64,000 nt of DNA from Adiantum capillus-veneris. Its lineage: Eukaryota; Streptophyta; Polypodiopsida; Polypodiales; Pteridaceae. The notes beneath the pieces are model-generated. The model was given only the letters and a program-made list of their open reading frames with translations. It had not been told where the DNA came from and ran no database searches. The DNA lies in assembly GCA_014529385.2 (NCBI GenBank), contig CM043971.1, positions 95,209,840-95,273,839 of the forward strand, given 5' to 3'. Shown in pieces: positions 34,121 through 43,535 of the stretch; within the stretch, counting starts at the first letter, position 1, and each line of letters begins with the position of its first letter. The position numbers and the translations under genes were made by a program.

Positions 34121-34699
34121 TGTTAACCCTCACGGCACACGGACACCCTATGATCTATAAACGTTGTATTATGTATTTGGTAGAGTCAGGTACCGGGCTT
34201 GTCGGACCAATAGGGAAAGGTAGAGTGATCGCCGATGAGAGGCGCACTTTAACTTGGACATTCAAGGGATTAGTTGGTTAAGCATGGGCGCCCAAGTGTG
34301 AATGGGGTGAGCTCCTATAAAAGCCAACTAAACCTAATTTTTACTCATTCTCTCATTTGTGCAATTGAAGAGTGCTCTTGCTCCATCTCCATCTCCATCT
34401 TCTTCTTCTTCACCTCCTTGTGTGTGTGTGAGAGAGAGAGAGAGAGAGGGAGAGTGTGTGTGCGATCGAGCATTACGAAGGCACGACGGCGGCGAAGCGG
34501 TTGAGCGCGGCACGATTGCAGCTTCTTCTTCATCGCGGCGAGGAATCCACCACGAAGGCGAGCGTAGAGCGGTGAGTGACACACCCTTTGTTTTCTTGAG
34601 CTTGCTAGTTTAGGCTTGTTGTGTGCTTGGAGCCGTTTGTGGCTCGCATACGGTGTATTGGCAAGTCCCTTGCTTCGACAGTGCGGCAAGGAGCGCACA
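34121..34699 (+). repeat. E2 5' LTR
   Basis: 579 bp, TGTTAACCCT...GCGCACA. TATA box TATAAAAG at 34316-34323. Downstream are CCATCT repeats and GT/GA microsatellites shared with every LTR of this family. Confidence 0.95.
34316..34323 (+). promoter_or_regulatory. E2 LTR TATA box
   Basis: TATAAAAG in a conserved GAGCTCCTATAAAAGCC context. The same box is found at 40220-40227 and 62639-62646 in E3 and twice in the E2 3' LTR. Confidence 0.75.
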
Positions 34700-34703
34700 T
34701 TTT

Positions 34704-34721
34704 TGGCGCCGCTGCCGGGGA
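34704..34721 (+). promoter_or_regulatory. E2 primer-binding site (tRNA-Asp type)
   Basis: TGGCGCCGCTGCCGGGGA starts four T bases after the LTR end. This is the primer site known from Tat/Athila elements, with C for T at one position (GCTGCC versus GTTGCC). Confidence 0.85.
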
Positions 34722-34814
34722 TATGCCCTACACTAAGCTCGGTTAGCACTTTACGCTTCCTTGTGGTGCAATTTGTATCATAGGAAAGGCAGGGAAGGAG
34801 TGTGTGGAAGGTTT

Positions 34815-35055
34815 CTGTTTTTTGCGTTTTCTGCAATTGCTGTCAAGTTTCAATTTCTGCTATTGTCTGCGTTTTTCAATTTTTGCAATTTCTGCGTTTT
34901 CAAGTTCGGCGTTTTCAATTCCTGCAATTTTTCGCATTTCTGTCAATTTTCTGCAATTTCTGCGTTTTTTCTGCATTTTCTGCGTTTTTTCCGCATTTTC
35001 TGCAATTTCTGCAATTTCTGCGTTTTTTTCAATTTCTGCGTTTTTCTGCATCAAA
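34815..35055 (+). repeat. Pyrimidine-rich tandem repeats in the E2 leader
   Basis: Many imperfect copies of TTTCTGCAATTTCTGCG. Frames across it encode only Phe/Cys/Ser-rich low-complexity peptide and are not genes. A poly-A-rich block (35057-35155) and CCCAAG repeats (35266-35300) follow. E3 lacks this array. Confidence 0.8.
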
Positions 35056-35685
35056 AAAAAAGAAACTTTTAAAAAAAAAAATTGGAAAAAAAAGTTTTTT
35101 GAGAAAAAAAAAAAATTCGAAAAAAAAATTTTTTAAAAGGAAAAAAATTCGGAAATAAAAAACGCGAGCGAGCGGGGATATTTTTCGAAAATAAAAAACG
35201 TGACTCTTAAAACGTACGGGTTGGGTTGGTTTGTATAAAAGATAGATCGGGATCGGGATCATTTTCCCAAGCCCAAGCCCAAGCCCAAGCCCAGGCCCAG
35301 GCCTCAGGCCTCAGTCCTCTGATATATACTAGACTCACTCTTATATATATACCCTACTCCCTCAAGAGAGAATGAGAGCATGTGGGACAAGTCCTCCACT
35401 CTCCTCCTTTCTCTTCCCACTTGCACCCTTAGACTTTCTAGTTTGGGCCTAGTTCCCTACTGGAAATTGACAGTTTTAGGGATTCCGAGGGCATAGAGTG
35501 ACCAAACGGAGGGCTGTAAAGCACGGCACGACCCTCTGACCGATACGCTCGTTTCGAGCTATCACACGGCCCATTCCACGACACGCTCTAAAAAATCTAG
35601 CAAAAAAACAAACAAAAAACACGCTAAAAACTAGTCACAAGGCCTCCTAGAGCAGCTTTTTGACACCTTAGGGTATCAAAAGCAC

Positions 35686-37209
35686 ATGCACTTACGCTCT
35701 GGGCGGGTGCTAGAACACGAGCATATTGAGAGTGCCTCTGTTCATACGGACACCCATTACCCATCCACGATAAGCTCTAGACCCTCAGCGGGGACACAAG
35801 GTAGCACCACCCAAGACCCTAAAATAGCCGCTAGTGATTCCTCCTCCGACTCAGAAATCATGGAAGCATACCCTACCCAAAACACTGAGAGAGAAGGCCA
35901 TGCACCTCCCGAAGCTCCACAGCCTAGTACTAGTATGTTTAGCCGTTTCATGGAAACATTAGGTAGAGCTACTCGCTCGGAACCTGATGCAAATGAAGCA
36001 CACGAAGAGGATGGGTTGGACTCTGACACACCTCTACGATACCCCATTGAGTTAAATAGTGCCTATGGAAAAGTGCTATATAACGCCTTATTGGACACGG
36101 GTGCTAAATACAATCTGCTATCCTATGGGGTGTGGTGTCAGTTAGGGAAGCCACCTCTATCTGAGAGTATTATCCAAGTCAAGGGTGTCAACAAGAAAAA
36201 AACTACGGTTTTTGGAATCTGGCACACTTCTGTCAGTTATGACAATGGGGTGGTAGCTCAAGACTTTTTGGTCATGCCTACTGGAACTATGGAGGGTAAT
36301 ATAAACCTAGGCCGCACGTGGATGATAGCCACCAAATGCACTATTGATTGGGGGACTGGGGGTGTTACAACGCAAAAACCAACTCTTAGCCCTACCACTC
36401 AAGCCATAGTCCCTGAGATATTGCCCAAGGAAATAAAACCCAAGACGTTGCATGTCCAGGAGGTTGAACCATACGTCCCCATAGCCCAACTCTCTAGAGC
36501 TTCAACTAATGTAGTTGAAAGAAAGCTTGAGACACACAAGAACCATCCTAATATAACAGAGAAAACATACAAGTGGGTCCCTAAAACCTCTGTAGTGAGC
36601 ATGGTTGATGCAAAAAAACGGAAACCTAGTAAGAACCGTACCACTCACTCCAAGAAATGTAAAGAAACGCTGCGTTGGATTCCTAAACGACTATTGGAAG
36701 CCCAAGGATACTATGAAGGAAATGATCAAATCTGGGTGCCCAAACGTAAAGTGTACTCTTACCTGTCACCTGGCCCATGTAAACCCAATCCTGTGGCTCC
36801 AAAACAAATTGAAAATCGCGGAAAGGAAAAAATCATGGAATGTTACACACCCGTTCTAGAGCTAGTTTGGGTACCAAAGAAAGAACGATTTGTTCCACCT
36901 AGCTCAGGAACAGGGAAATCAAATGAAGCTTCTTGCTCTTCATGTAGTTCCTCTACGCAAATAGAAGCTTCGACACAACCTCCACCTACCACTGTACATA
37001 TCCATCCAAGCACGAAAGAGTTTGCACCTTCCGGGGTAAGTTCACCACCTACAACAACGTTGCAAATAAAATCCTGGGAGAGTACCTTACCACCCTTGCA
37101 ACTTGACAAGGCATCTAGGGTAATAGAAAACTACTGGCAAAAATCCTCACCTATTACCAACTGGAACAATTGGTTTCAAAGGGTGACAAGCTCATTTCAA
37201 ACGGTATGA
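35686..37209 (+). CDS. E2 accessory ORF1: second retropepsin-like domain with four W-x-P-K motifs
   Basis: 507 residues from ATG 35686 (MHLRSGR) to TGA. Residues 1-110 are acidic and Ser-rich; the MHLRSGR start resembles Gag N-termini of this clade. Residues 115-225 look like a retropepsin: DTGA at 137-140, LGRTW at 208-212 (the LG-x-x-W element), CTIDW after it. W-[V/I]-P-K motifs occur at 297, 331, 350 and 395. The C-terminus is Pro/Ser/Thr-rich. No signal peptide or membrane segment is visible. The protease part equals the C-terminal extension of E3 pol (59190-60474), so E2 looks like gag start joined to pol end. Substrate unknown; a processing role is inference. Confidence 0.85.
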   Translation: MHLRSGRVLEHEHIESASVHTDTHYPSTISSRPSAGTQGSTTQDPKIAASDSSSDSEIMEAYPTQNTEREGHAPPEAPQPSTSMFSRFMETLGRATRSEPDANEAHEEDGLDSDTPLRYPIELNSAYGKVLYNALLDTGAKYNLLSYGVWCQLGKPPLSESIIQVKGVNKKKTTVFGIWHTSVSYDNGVVAQDFLVMPTGTMEGNINLGRTWMIATKCTIDWGTGGVTTQKPTLSPTTQAIVPEILPKEIKPKTLHVQEVEPYVPIAQLSRASTNVVERKLETHKNHPNITEKTYKWVPKTSVVSMVDAKKRKPSKNRTTHSKKCKETLRWIPKRLLEAQGYYEGNDQIWVPKRKVYSYLSPGPCKPNPVAPKQIENRGKEKIMECYTPVLELVWVPKKERFVPPSSGTGKSNEASCSSCSSSTQIEASTQPPPTTVHIHPSTKEFAPSGVSSPPTTTLQIKSWESTLPPLQLDKASRVIENYWQKSSPITNWNNWFQRVTSSFQTV

Positions 37210-37216
37210 TCTACCC

Positions 37217-37230
37217 AAGGAAGGGGGGAG
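37217..37230 (+). promoter_or_regulatory. Internal polypurine tract of E2
   Basis: AAGGAAGGGGGGAG, nine bases after the stop of accessory ORF1. It contains AGGAAGGGGGG, identical to the tract before the 3' LTR (39248-39258). Confidence 0.6.
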
Positions 37231-37491
37231 TGTTTGCTGATAGTCATCATTCATTTGTTTCCCTCTCAACCTTTTTCCCTGACCTCTCAATCTCCGATCT
37301 TAGGGAATGTATATCTATAGCCTTATACTCACAAAAAAACAAAAACAGTAAAGAGCAAGAGCGCCTAGCAATGAGAGAGCACCCTATCATATCTTACATA
37401 TAAGTCCAAATTCACCGTGTCAATTCAAGCAACACACAAAAACAACTCTTATGTTTTAAAGGCCTAACCAAATCTATCTGTCTTGTCAGAA

Positions 37492-37914
37492 ATGGCTACT
37501 TCACCAGAGGCATGCACTTCTATTTTTGATGAAAGGTACCCCTTGTCTTTTCAACAAGTGTTCTACGTATGCTACCCTATACTTTCTTGCGAATGGGATT
37601 TGATAGAGAGCCTTGCATGTGAGAGAAATTTCGAGGAGTTAGAATGGCTGATACGTCTATGGCTAACTAGTGATCCCTACCCAGTGGCGAATGTGTCTCC
37701 AATGGCACATGCTTATTCTTTTGCACAAGATGAGTATCCACGCATCACGAGGTTCTTGATTAGCATGCTTGCACAAGAGGATGATGAAGAGGAACTAATA
37801 GAGACCGAGGAAGACTATGGCCTCACGGACAACGATTTTATTTATCTAGATGATGAGGATAGAGGCCTAGCCTTAGGGTGGCCACCCGGTTTATATAATA
37901 TCCTCTTTCCTTGA
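37492..37914 (+). CDS. E2 accessory ORF2: 140-residue acidic protein
   Basis: ATG 37492 to TGA 37912-37914, 140 residues. No family recognised. E3 has the same ORF with the same length (60641-61063). Conserved blocks are ERYP (about 12-18), CEWDL followed by LACERNFEELEWLIRL (about 33-57), and a C-terminal acidic YLDDE-x-RGLALG-x-PP-x-LYNILFP. The N-terminal third differs strongly between copies. No signal peptide, membrane segment or zinc motif. It lies downstream of accessory ORF1, in the 3' region where some plant Ty3 elements keep extra genes. Function unknown. Confidence 0.8.
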   Translation: MATSPEACTSIFDERYPLSFQQVFYVCYPILSCEWDLIESLACERNFEELEWLIRLWLTSDPYPVANVSPMAHAYSFAQDEYPRITRFLISMLAQEDDEEELIETEEDYGLTDNDFIYLDDEDRGLALGWPPGLYNILFP

Positions 37915-39247
37915 TTCTAAAAGGGGTGACAGATAGGTAGGTTAGGGGTCTAGATTGTGTTTTGAGTTTGTTTTTTAGGAGTTTTAATTTTTCCCACTGA
38001 TGTGCCTCCTGGAGGTATTCCTTGTGTTTCCTAGTGTGTACAGGAGCGTATTGCTATTGATAGGATTTGGATCTTCATGGAACCTTCAAATCAAGCGCGA
38101 CCATCAACACAAACAGGTGTTTCTTGTCCATTAGCATTGCCCTTATCTTTTTTGCATCTATGATTGTCTGCTTTGGTTGTGATTGGTAGCATAATATTCA
38201 GCGCATTGGCTTAGTATCAAACATTTAATTCAATGTAGTGTTTTGTCATAATCACTTGTTTAGGTGTAAAAATCAAGCAGTCCGACTAAGCTAGTTTGAC
38301 CAAGCTAGGTATTAGAAATCTTCTCTTAATACCATGGGGAATGCCTTCCTAATAAGCAATGGTTACTTAGGTTCTTAATCCGATTTAGGCAGCATTGTAT
38401 GAAATGTACTAGGGCTTTCTAGTGGGCTTAACCCTGGTGACCTTTAGCTTAAGTATTATAAAGGGAGTTTACTAATGTGATGAGCCTGGGGAGTGTATCA
38501 GTGTTATATGACCCCCCAAAGTTACAAAATTAAATGCTGAAAATGAACAGACAAAAAATCAAAGTGCCACAATGTAAAATTTTAAGCTGGAAAAGAAATC
38601 TCGGCTTGATTTGGTACTTCACTCACATGTATTGCCTATGGTACTAGAGCCCTAGAGGTTCCCAGTGTGGGCGCTTTTCCTTGAAAAGCAAAAAACCCAA
38701 GGCATACAAAATAAGCACACACATCATAATTGAATCAATGTGAAAAGACCTTGGGGGGTCAAAGAAAAAGTAATCAGTCAGGCGATGATTTCATGAGAAA
38801 TTCCTTTTATGGTAGCTTAACTACAAGGTTTTCTAGATATAGCCTCTAGTCAGCCCTTGAACATGAATACTTGGCTCTCGCGATTAAACAACTTAATTGA
38901 CCACAGAAAGTTAAGAAGCTTACCCATGGTATTAATATTCGATCTCTAGTGCTTTTCGACCGTCAAATTAGCGACCCCAGACTTGTTTAATATTTTGCCT
39001 TTACATCTGTTTATGCATTTGATTACATTGCAATTTAATGTTCATTGCTAACAAATTGTTTGAAATTCTTTGACCAATCAATGTGTCTACCTAAAACTGC
39101 ATATGCTTTTTAAGAGAATGCAATTACTGTGCCAATGTTGTTTGATTTTGCAGTGACTGAAGAAGGCTAAGGACATTCATCTCAAATTCTCTTCCACCTC
39201 GACGAACCAGCTTCAACTCAATAGCTTCCGAGGACGGAATCTACATC
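37915..39247 (+). other. E2 conserved 3' non-coding block
   Basis: About 1.33 kb without a credible ORF between accessory ORF2 and the polypurine tract. By eye it is about 90% identical to E3 61064-62427 along most of its length, for example around TTTTCCCACTGATGTG and CTTCTCTTAATACCATGG. May hold RNA packaging or processing signals; this is inference. Confidence 0.7.
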
Positions 39248-39258
39248 AGGAAGGGGGG
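39248..39258 (+). promoter_or_regulatory. E2 polypurine tract
   Basis: AGGAAGGGGGG, two bases before the 3' LTR. Confidence 0.85.
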
Positions 39259-39260
39259 CA

Positions 39261-39935
39261 TGTTAACCCTCACGGCACACGGACACCCTATGATCTATAA
39301 ACGTTGTATTATGTATTTGGTAGAGTCAGGTACCGGGCTTGTCGGACCAATAGGGAAAGGTAGAGTGATCGCCGATGAGAGGCGCACTTTAACTTGGACA
39401 TTCAAGGGATTAGTTGGTTAAGCATGGGCGCCCAAGTGTGAATGGGGTGAGCTCCTATAAAAGCCAACTAATGAGAGGCGCACTTTAACTTGGACATTCA
39501 AGGGATTAGTTGGTTAAGCATGGGCGCCCAAGTGTGAATGGGGTGAGCTCCTATAAAAGCCAACTAAACCTAATTTTTACTCATTCTCTCATTTGTGCAA
39601 TTGAAGAGTGCTCTTGCTCCATCTCCATCTCCATCTTCTTCTTCTTCACCTCCTTGTGTGTGTGTGAGAGAGAGAGAGAGAGAGGGAGAGTGTGTGTGCG
39701 ATCGAGCATTACGAAGGCACGACGGCGGCGAAGCGGTTGAGCGCGGCACGACTGCAGCTTCTTCTTCATCGCGGCGAGGAATCCACCACGAAGGCGAGCG
39801 TAGAGCGGTGAGTGACACACCCTTTGTTTTCTTGAGCTTGCTAGTTTAGGCTTGTTGTGTGCTTGGAGCCGTTTGTGGCTCGCATACGGTGTATTGGCAA
39901 GTCCCTTGCTTCGACAGTGCGGCAAGGAGCGCACA
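39261..39935 (+). repeat. E2 3' LTR with internal 96-bp duplication
   Basis: 675 bp. Identical in layout to the 579-bp 5' LTR apart from a 96-bp tandem duplication. Followed directly by the TSD GTCTT. Confidence 0.95.
39375..39566 (+). repeat. 96-bp tandem duplication carrying the TATA box
   Basis: Copy 1 39375-39470 and copy 2 39471-39566, both starting ATGAGAGGCG and ending CAACTA. Each holds a TATAAAAG (39456-39463 and 39552-39559). Absent from the 5' LTR. Confidence 0.95.
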
Positions 39936-39940
39936 GTCTT

Positions 39941-40016
39941 CAATGAAGCTAACCCTAAGGTCTTATGCTCCATTGGGTAGCCTTACTCTTTAATAGACCA
40001 TCTCTCATTGGGCCCC
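39941..40016. other. 76-bp host DNA between E2 and E3
   Basis: Unique spacer between the TSDs of E2 and E3. No gene. Confidence 0.8.
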
Positions 40017-40021
40017 TTTAC

Positions 40022-40611
40022 TGTTAACCCTCACGGCTCACGGACACCCTATCACCTACGACGGATGTTGTATTATTTACTTGGTAGAGTCAGGTACCGG
40101 GCTTGTCGATCCAATAGGAAAAGGGTAGAGTGATCGCCGATGAGAGGCGCACTCTAACTGGAACATTCAAGGGTTAGTTGGCTAAGCATGGGCGTCCAAG
40201 TGTGAATGGGGCGAGCTCATATAAAAGTCAATTAAACCTAAAATTCATTCATTCTCTCATTTGTGCAATAGAAGAGTGCTCTTGCTCCATCTCCATCTCC
40301 ATATTCTTCTTCTTCACCTCCTTGTGTGTGTGTGTATGTGTGTGTGTGTGAGTGAGAGAGAGAGAGAGTGTGGGTGATCGAGCATTACAAAGGCACGACG
40401 GCGGCAAAGTGGTTGAGCGCGGCACGACTGCAGCTTCTTCTTCATTGCGGCAAGGAATCCACCACGAAGGCGAGCGTAGAACTGTGAGTGACACACCCTT
40501 TTTTCTCTTGAGCTTGCTAGATTAGTCTACTTGCGTGCTTGGATCCATTTGTGGCTCGCACACAGTGTATCGGCAAGTTCCTTGCATTGACACGTGCGAC
40601 AGACGCGCACA
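40022..40611 (+). repeat. E3 5' LTR
   Basis: 590 bp, TGTTAACCCT...GCGCACA, TATA box at 40220-40227, GT/GA microsatellites near 40323-40370. Clearly homologous to the E2 LTR. Confidence 0.95.
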
Positions 40612-40616
40612 TTTTT

Positions 40617-40633
40617 GGCGCCGCTGCCGGGGA
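40617..40633 (+). promoter_or_regulatory. E3 primer-binding site (tRNA-Asp type)
   Basis: GGCGCCGCTGCCGGGGA, five T bases after the LTR end; same site as E2. Confidence 0.85.
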
Positions 40634-40727
40634 ATGCCATACACTAAGCTTGAATGGCACTCTATGCTTCTTTTGTGGTGCAATTTCCATTTTAGGAAAG
40701 GTAAGGCAGATCCAGATTACAGACACA

Positions 40728-41150
40728 ATGTTCCCTACGCAACAACAACCTCAGAAAGTCCATAGATCCTTAGCCATACCTAGTGTCATCCAAGAAGAAA
40801 GTGACTTAAAGTCATGGGAAAGTGGGTGTACTCACTTCTTGTTGGAAATAATGTTTACAGAGGGACTACCTGACCCTATCGAAGAAATGGAGATCCCATC
40901 TTCCCCACGTCAAGGGACTGAAGCCCAAAAGATGCCATTAAATATTGCCAAATTGATGGATTTCATGGCTTCCGAAGTTAGAACCACCATCATGTCCAAA
41001 CTATATGGAGACCCTAAGCTATTCTTAGCTCTTCGAGCTTTCCTCAATGGAGGACTGAAGGTCGGGCTACCACAATTTTCACAGATGGATGGAGCTAGGG
41101 AGATGCCAATAGACGAGGAACACTTAGATCCACAACCCAACCTAGATTAG
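40728..41150 (+). pseudogene. E3 5' ORF upstream of the protease, unrecognised
   Basis: ATG 40728 opens a 140-residue frame ending at TAG 41148-41150; the same frame then continues straight into the protease-like domain, so TAG probably interrupts a longer polyprotein. It reads MDFMASEVRTTIMSKLYGD in its centre and is acidic at the end. Neither a Gag capsid motif nor a CCHC knuckle is visible, so either Gag has been lost or it is too diverged to see. Confidence 0.55.
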
Positions 41151-41561
41151 AACCCGGTTGTTGTAGAAATACCTCTTAGCAAGTTGGGACAATACTTTGA
41201 GGGAGATGAATCCGATGCAACCATACCAATCACTACCAAGGGATTAATTGTGAAGGGAATCCTTGATGGTGGCGTTGGGGTTAGCATTGTGACTAAAAAT
41301 TGTTGGGAAACTATGGGAAGACCTCACCTTGCGACCACAACCGTAGTAGTAAAGATGGCCAATGGGTCTATTGTTAAACCTATTGGGATGCTAGAAGATC
41401 TCAAGATCAAGGTCTTCGGACATAAAATACGAATTACCTTCATTATTATGGATTTCTCCAAGCACACTATGGCATCCGAGATGATCTTAGGAGGTCCTTT
41501 TATGAGGGAAGCAAAAATGGTGCATGACTAGTCTAAAAACCATGTCTACTTGCAGTTCCAA
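41151..41561 (+). pseudogene. E3 protease-like domain (DGG type)
   Basis: GLIVKGILDGGVGVSIVTK, then ANGSIVKPIGMLEDL and MILGGPFMREA. The LG-x-P element of Ty3 proteases is near the end, but the catalytic triplet at 41265-41273 is D-G-G, not D-[S/T]-G. A TAG lies at 41529-41531. The CACTA transposon is inserted at 41562; coding resumes at 49728. Confidence 0.7.
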
Positions 41562-41830
41562 CACTACAAGAGGTTGTGTGCTCTTGTGACGCTGTTAGCG
41601 ATGGAAATACACTGGGTTTTTATAACCCCCGGCGTCGCTAAAACCGTCGCTATGAGAGCGTCGCTATATGCGACGCTATAGGCGTCGCTATATGCGTCGC
41701 TATGAGCGTCTCTATATAGCGACGGTCATAGCGACGGTTATAGCGACGTTTACACAAGAGTCTATAGCGACCCTCATAGAGACGCTACAGAGCCATAAAT
41801 AGCGACGGTTATAGCGACGCCCGAGAGAAA
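41562..41830. repeat. CACTA left terminus with subterminal motif array
   Basis: TIR followed (about 41622-41822) by at least ten copies of GCGTCGCTAT or its reverse ATAGCGACG in mixed orientation. Confidence 0.85.
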
Positions 41831-42175
41831 TTTTTTTTGGTGACAGGGCATTCAATGCCCTGCCACCCATCAACCATATTGTACTTGATTCACATTTTAA
41901 AAAAAGTGCAAGGGTAGATAATAGACCCAAAATAGTCACCCACAAGACGCATTGTTTGCAAAATTGACAAGCGTAAAATTGACAATTGTACACATCATAA
42001 GCAAAATGAATTGATTGGCAAATGTAATAATGACAATTGTACAACATCATAGGCATAAAGAATTGATTGGCAAAATGAACTGCGGTGACAAATGTAATAA
42101 TATACATGGTTCAAAAAGACGTATAAAATCTGTCTCATGATACATAAGCTATGAGAAACCCTAAACTAATGCTAT

Positions 42176-43510
42176 CTAGCTACGGCTAAACTGACGTCGT
42201 CTAGTCAGACGTCTCATTGCGTCCAAGCGATGTATCTGTCGGATTCTGCAAAAAAAGACAATAAGACAGCTTTCAGTAAGTATAAACATATAACGACATT
42301 TATAAAACAATACAAAAAATAGAAAAGAGTAAACCCTAATACTAACCATGCCGCCGCGAGAACTGAGAATGTCCATCAGGGCGTTTAAGCCCTTCCTGCC
42401 TGCGTACTCGCGCTCATACGGTGTGGGATCACGTCCTGTCATCGACCACTGTCAAAACATACAAAGAATTCATTATGTTAGAATTAAAAAACTCATAAAC
42501 CCTAAACTATCGAGCATAAAGAGCAATGCGAAAACACTTACAAAATCGGCCTCAAATGATGCCCATCCACCGCTCCCCAAGTGGTGCGAGCTCCCTGCCT
42601 CTACTCGCGCTCTGGCTGCATCCTTTTGTTGCTTCCACTTGTCGGGATTCTCGCGCGCTGCTTTCTTCGCATTCTTCCAATCTTCTTTGGCCAGCCAATC
42701 TAGCTTGTTCCACCCATGCTTGATTGCTTTTTGCACTTCGGAACGCTTGTGTTTGCATTATTCACGCATTCGAATCTTCATCAGGTCTTCATTGAAGCGT
42801 TGATCCCGTGTTGGAATGGGAAACTCATCATGAAGTATGCTGATGACTCTGTTTTTTAAATCACTTGGTACTTCACTCCATTTGTTTAGTATGTAGTGTC
42901 TAAATAGCTGAGAGCAAAGACCACGCATGCGCGAGATCACCTTCTTGCCATCATCATCCATGATGATGCCGCCGCTGAAGTCGACAGAGTAAGGCAAGCC
43001 CTCTGGCCGGTGACGCGTGAACCTGGGTGTCCCGACAGGGGTCTCTAGCAGCGTGTCGATGGGGGTACGGACGTCAGGTGTCTCCACCGACGTCTGGGCC
43101 CCGAAGCGAGGAGTGTCGAGTGGGGTGGCTCCTGGCGGAGTAGGTAGAGGTGTGTAGCTGCTAGGAACAGTCAGCCGTGCAAAATCTGGCGTAGATGGCG
43201 ATGATGTGGCTGGTGTTGGGGCGGGCAAAGAAGGGGAGGGTAAAGAGCCTCGTCGAACACGAGGCGGTGTGGAGGCATCGGTGGCGGAATCCCCACAACA
43301 ACCGTCACCGCCACCACTAGAGCGCCGGTGTCTAGACGAGTGTGAATCTCGTCTCGTCGACGCCGAAGCTTCAGAGCGCGCCGAATGCTCCGAAAGAGAG
43401 GGAGATGCGGATGGAGTAGAAACGCGCGATGATGCGCCAGAGCGATGACGCTCCACGTACCACTGTCTCTGCTGCGGTGACAAAGAAGAAAGAAACTCCT
43501 CATCATCCAT
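42176..43510 (-). pseudogene. tnpA-like gene of the CACTA element (plant Transposase_24 type)
   Basis: Starts at ATG 43510 (MDDEEFLSSL). The first exon has a Ser/Pro/Arg-rich region, then GGIIMDDDGKKVISRMRGLC and NRVISILHDEFP, and reaches an in-frame TAA at about 42758-42760. The same frame continues with AIKHGWNKLDWLAKEDWKNA, KQQKDAARARVEAGSSHHLG and WASFEADF to a donor GTAAGT near 42549. A second exon (about 42450-42347) reads WSMTGRDPTPYEREYAGRKG, and a last short one begins near 42246. The motif order matches the En/Spm-linked plant transposase family, which binds subterminal repeats. The TAA would truncate the protein. Confidence 0.7.
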
Positions 43511-43535
43511 ACCTGCATTAAACACACGAATATTT

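Larger units (their letters stand above)
34121..39935 (+). mobile_element. E2: compact non-autonomous Ty3 (Tat/Athila-like) element with two accessory ORFs
   Basis: 5815 bp with a perfect TSD (GTCTT at 34116-34120 and 39936-39940), LTRs starting TGTTAACC and ending GCACA, a tRNA-Asp-type primer site and a polypurine tract. No protease-RT-RNase H-integrase block is present. Inside are a 507-codon ORF (35686-37209) and a 140-codon ORF (37492-37914), both open. Outside a 96-bp duplication in the 3' LTR I count one substitution between LTRs, so insertion is recent. LTRs, leader and 3' block match E3, the likely source of mobilising functions. Confidence 0.95.

Noticed and set aside
34761-35158. 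Three overlapping Phe/Cys-rich open frames in the E2 leader
   Set aside because: All frames are open because the DNA is a stop-free tandem repeat; there is no protein-like composition.
35686-37914. Accessory ORFs as an envelope-like gene of the Athila type
   Set aside because: Neither ORF shows a signal peptide, transmembrane segment or Cys-rich ectodomain; ORF1 is protease-like instead.
39375-40500. CRISPR-like array from repeated LTR segments
   Set aside because: The repeats are a tandem LTR duplication and neighbouring LTRs of a plant retrotransposon, with no spacer structure.
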